From the NCBI RefSeq assembly GCF_003315295.1, contig NZ_QNRI01000011.1:1-64000 (forward strand): a DNA stretch of 64,000 nucleotides, written 5' to 3'. Position 1 is the first letter of the stretch. The number at the start of each line of letters is the position of its first letter. Made by a program: the position numbers and the translations under genes. This DNA comes from Paraliobacillus ryukyuensis (lineage in GTDB: Bacteria > Bacillota > Bacilli > Bacillales > Amphibacillaceae). The notes under the pieces were generated by a model. The model did not search any database. It saw nothing but the letters and a program-made list of their open reading frames with translations, and had not been told where the DNA came from. Of the stretch, positions 62,230 to 64,000 are shown one piece after another.

Positions 62230-63366
62230 GTGAACAAAGACTATGCGCCACTATTTGAATCGTATACATTGCCAAACGGAGAAGTAATTAGAAATCGGAT
62301 TATTATGGCGCCAATGACTAATTATTCTTCTAACCCAGATGGTTCCGTAACCGACGAAGAAATTTCCTACTATAGTCGACGCGCTGAAGGAGTAGGAGCT
62401 ATTATCACAGCTGTAGCTAACATTACACCTGGAGGGAAAGGGTTCCCTGGTGAAATTGGCGTTGATCGTGATGAGTTAATACCTAGCTTATCCAAATTAG
62501 CATCTGCAATCAAAAGTAAAGGTGCAAAAGCTATCTTACAAATTTTCCACGCAGGAAGATTGGCACCTGAAGATTTACTTCCGAACGGGGATGTTGTAGC
62601 ACCAAGTAACATACCAGCAGAACGGGCTGGAACAATCAATCCGAGACCAAGAGAATTAACTGTTGAAGAAATTGATGACATTATCAAAGCTTTCGGTGAT
62701 GCCACTCGCCGAGCAATGGAAGCAGGATTTGACGGTGTCGAAATACACGGAGCAAATGGTTATTTAATTCAACAATTCTTCTCCCCCCACGCCAATCGTC
62801 GAGAAGATACATATGGTGGATCCGTTGAAAAACGAATGACATTCCCGCTAAAAGTAATTGATGAAGTACAAAAAACAGTGAAACAATATGGAGATGCATC
62901 TTTTATCGTTGGATATCGCTTTTCACCAGAGGAACCAGAAACACCTGGTATTACCATGGGGCAAACATTGCAATTGGTGGATCGCTTAGCTGACAAAGGG
63001 CTTGATTATTTACATGTTTCTTTAATGGACTTTTGGTCAAAAGCACGAAGAGAAGCGGATACAACGAAAACAAGAATTGAATTATTGCTCAAACAAATCA
63101 ATAAACGTGTACCATTAATTGGCGTTGGCTCGATATATCAAGCAGATGATGCAAAAGCTGCTATGAAAACCGGGGTTGAGTTTCTAGCACTAGGTCGCGA
63201 ACTAGTCATGGATCCAGAATGGGCTAAAAAAATCCAAGAAGGTAAAGAAGATACCATTGTAACCACGTTAGATACGACAAAAAAAGATGAACTAGACGTT
63301 CCTGAACCCCTATGGAATATCATCACATCTGTACCCGGATGGTTCCCAGGCATTGCTAAAAACTAA
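62230..63366 (+). CDS. NADH:flavin oxidoreductase of the Old Yellow Enzyme family
   Basis: FMN-dependent TIM-barrel ene-reductase, 378 residues. RIIMAPMTNYSS near 26-37 is the FMN-binding start, QIFHAGR near 104 and VEIHGANGYLIQQFFSPHANRR near 170-192 carry the active-site residues. GTG start at 62230 with TTGGAGGAAA upstream. It resembles YqiG of B. subtilis. The physiological substrate is unknown. Confidence 0.88.
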   Translation: MNKDYAPLFESYTLPNGEVIRNRIIMAPMTNYSSNPDGSVTDEEISYYSRRAEGVGAIITAVANITPGGKGFPGEIGVDRDELIPSLSKLASAIKSKGAKAILQIFHAGRLAPEDLLPNGDVVAPSNIPAERAGTINPRPRELTVEEIDDIIKAFGDATRRAMEAGFDGVEIHGANGYLIQQFFSPHANRREDTYGGSVEKRMTFPLKVIDEVQKTVKQYGDASFIVGYRFSPEEPETPGITMGQTLQLVDRLADKGLDYLHVSLMDFWSKARREADTTKTRIELLLKQINKRVPLIGVGSIYQADDAKAAMKTGVEFLALGRELVMDPEWAKKIQEGKEDTIVTTLDTTKKDELDVPEPLWNIITSVPGWFPGIAKN

Positions 63367-63447
63367 TGTAAAAAGTAGTTTTCCATTTCGGAAAACTACT
63401 TTTTATGTAGGACAATAAATTAGAAAACTGCTCATTCTATGATTATG

Positions 63448-64000
63448 TTAGTTAAAGTTTGTTTCCATAAAACTTTTTAATTTATTAGATGTTTCATTTA
63501 ATGTCTCAATCTCATTCATAAATTCACTTACTAATTGCGCTTCCTCTTGTGATGATTTTGTTATCTCTTGAAAATCATTTTGTAACGAATGAATCGAGTT
63601 TTGAATAGCATTAAGTGTTTCTTCAATTGTTTCTGTAGCATTTTTTGAATCTAAGGATAGCTTCCTTACCTCGGAGGCCACTACACCAAATCCTGCTCCC
63701 TCGTTTCCCACGCGTGCTGCTTCAATAGCCGCATTTAATCCAAGTAAGTTCGTTTGTTCACTGATACCTTTAATCGTATTGGTCACATGTGTTACTTCCG
63801 AGGAATGCTCAACCGTTTTTTCTGTATTTTTCTGGATTTGTTCAGCTGTTGTAGATAACTCTTCTGAGTGAGCAGCAATATGTTGAACCTTTCCTAATAA
63901 AGAATCTGCTACCATATCCATTGAATCAATTATATTTTTGAACATTTCTTGTCTTGTTGTGCTAACAGCGGCATTAACAGCAGCGATGATATCTCCTTTG
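63448..64000 (-). CDS. Methyl-accepting chemotaxis protein, C-terminal part
   Basis: The frame is open from the stop at 63448 to the window edge, so the gene starts beyond 64000. The visible 184 residues are the signalling domain of a chemoreceptor: the tip [18 protein letters not shown] near the middle and coiled coils on both sides. It ends soon after the tip, as in the short soluble receptors (YfmS-like). The tip has G for A in LLGLNA, a common variant. Confidence 0.85.
   Translation of the reverse strand, partial: KGDIIAAVNAAVSTTRQEMFKNIIDSMDMVADSLLGKVQHIAAHSEELSTTAEQIQKNTEKTVEHSSEVTHVTNTIKGISEQTNLLGLNAAIEAARVGNEGAGFGVVASEVRKLSLDSKNATETIEETLNAIQNSIHSLQNDFQEITKSSQEEAQLVSEFMNEIETLNETSNKLKSFMETNFN

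Overview
The window is a low-GC Firmicute chromosome segment, very probably from the Bacillaceae. Its gene order matches the purine/pcr/gat neighbourhood of Bacillus subtilis: yeaC-yeaD-yebA-guaA-pbuG-yebE-yebG-purEKBCSQLFMNHD, then yerB-yerC-pcrB-pcrA-ligA-yerH-gatCAB-dgkB-yefA. The whole block is read here on the minus strand. Start codons and ribosome binding sites are Bacillus-like (AGGAGG, with several GTG and TTG starts). A genus such as Gracilibacillus, Virgibacillus or Oceanobacillus is a guess only.

Layout. 0-1 kb: the tail of a membrane protein and a repeat-rich gap with a perfect 20-bp hairpin. 1-16 kb (minus): rlmCD, dgkB, gatB-gatA-gatC, a CamS-type lipoprotein, ligA-pcrA-pcrB, an Idh/MocA oxidoreductase, yerC and yerB. 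16-20 kb (plus): a GH4 6-phospho-beta-glucosidase, a chemoreceptor without an ectodomain and a lipoprotein. 20-22.8 kb (minus): a GNAT gene and an ABC exporter whose ATPase has no NTG start and appears to start at ATT. 22.9-35.6 kb (minus): the complete twelve-gene IMP synthesis operon. 36-39.1 kb: yebG, yebE, an Hsp20 gene and pbuG.

39-50.7 kb is the accessory stretch. It holds a YjbR-type gene, a Nudix gene with an odd N-terminus, a licR-licA-licB-licC-GH1 beta-glucoside utilisation locus, a decayed IS3-family element, a small membrane-protein gene, and a tightly coupled AT-rich three-gene operon that I do not recognise. 50.9-58.7 kb (minus): guaA, the yebA/yeaD/yeaC cluster (transglutaminase, DUF58, MoxR) and a Trk/Ktr potassium channel. 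58.9-64 kb: a LOV-STAS blue-light sensor of the YtvA type, ung, an AldA-like aldehyde dehydrogenase, an Old Yellow Enzyme homologue and a truncated chemoreceptor.

Regulation is unusually readable. purE, pbuG and guaA each have a guanine-class purine riboswitch followed by an intrinsic terminator, and each has a good sigma-A promoter. purE and pbuG also carry a pair of opposed PurBox (PurR) motifs with identical spacing, placed at the same distance from the promoter; guaA has none. PurR at initiation and guanine/hypoxanthine at attenuation would therefore jointly control purine synthesis and uptake, while GMP synthase uses the riboswitch only. The lic locus carries CcpA (cre)-like sites. The best candidate for something undescribed is the three-gene operon at 48385-50643.
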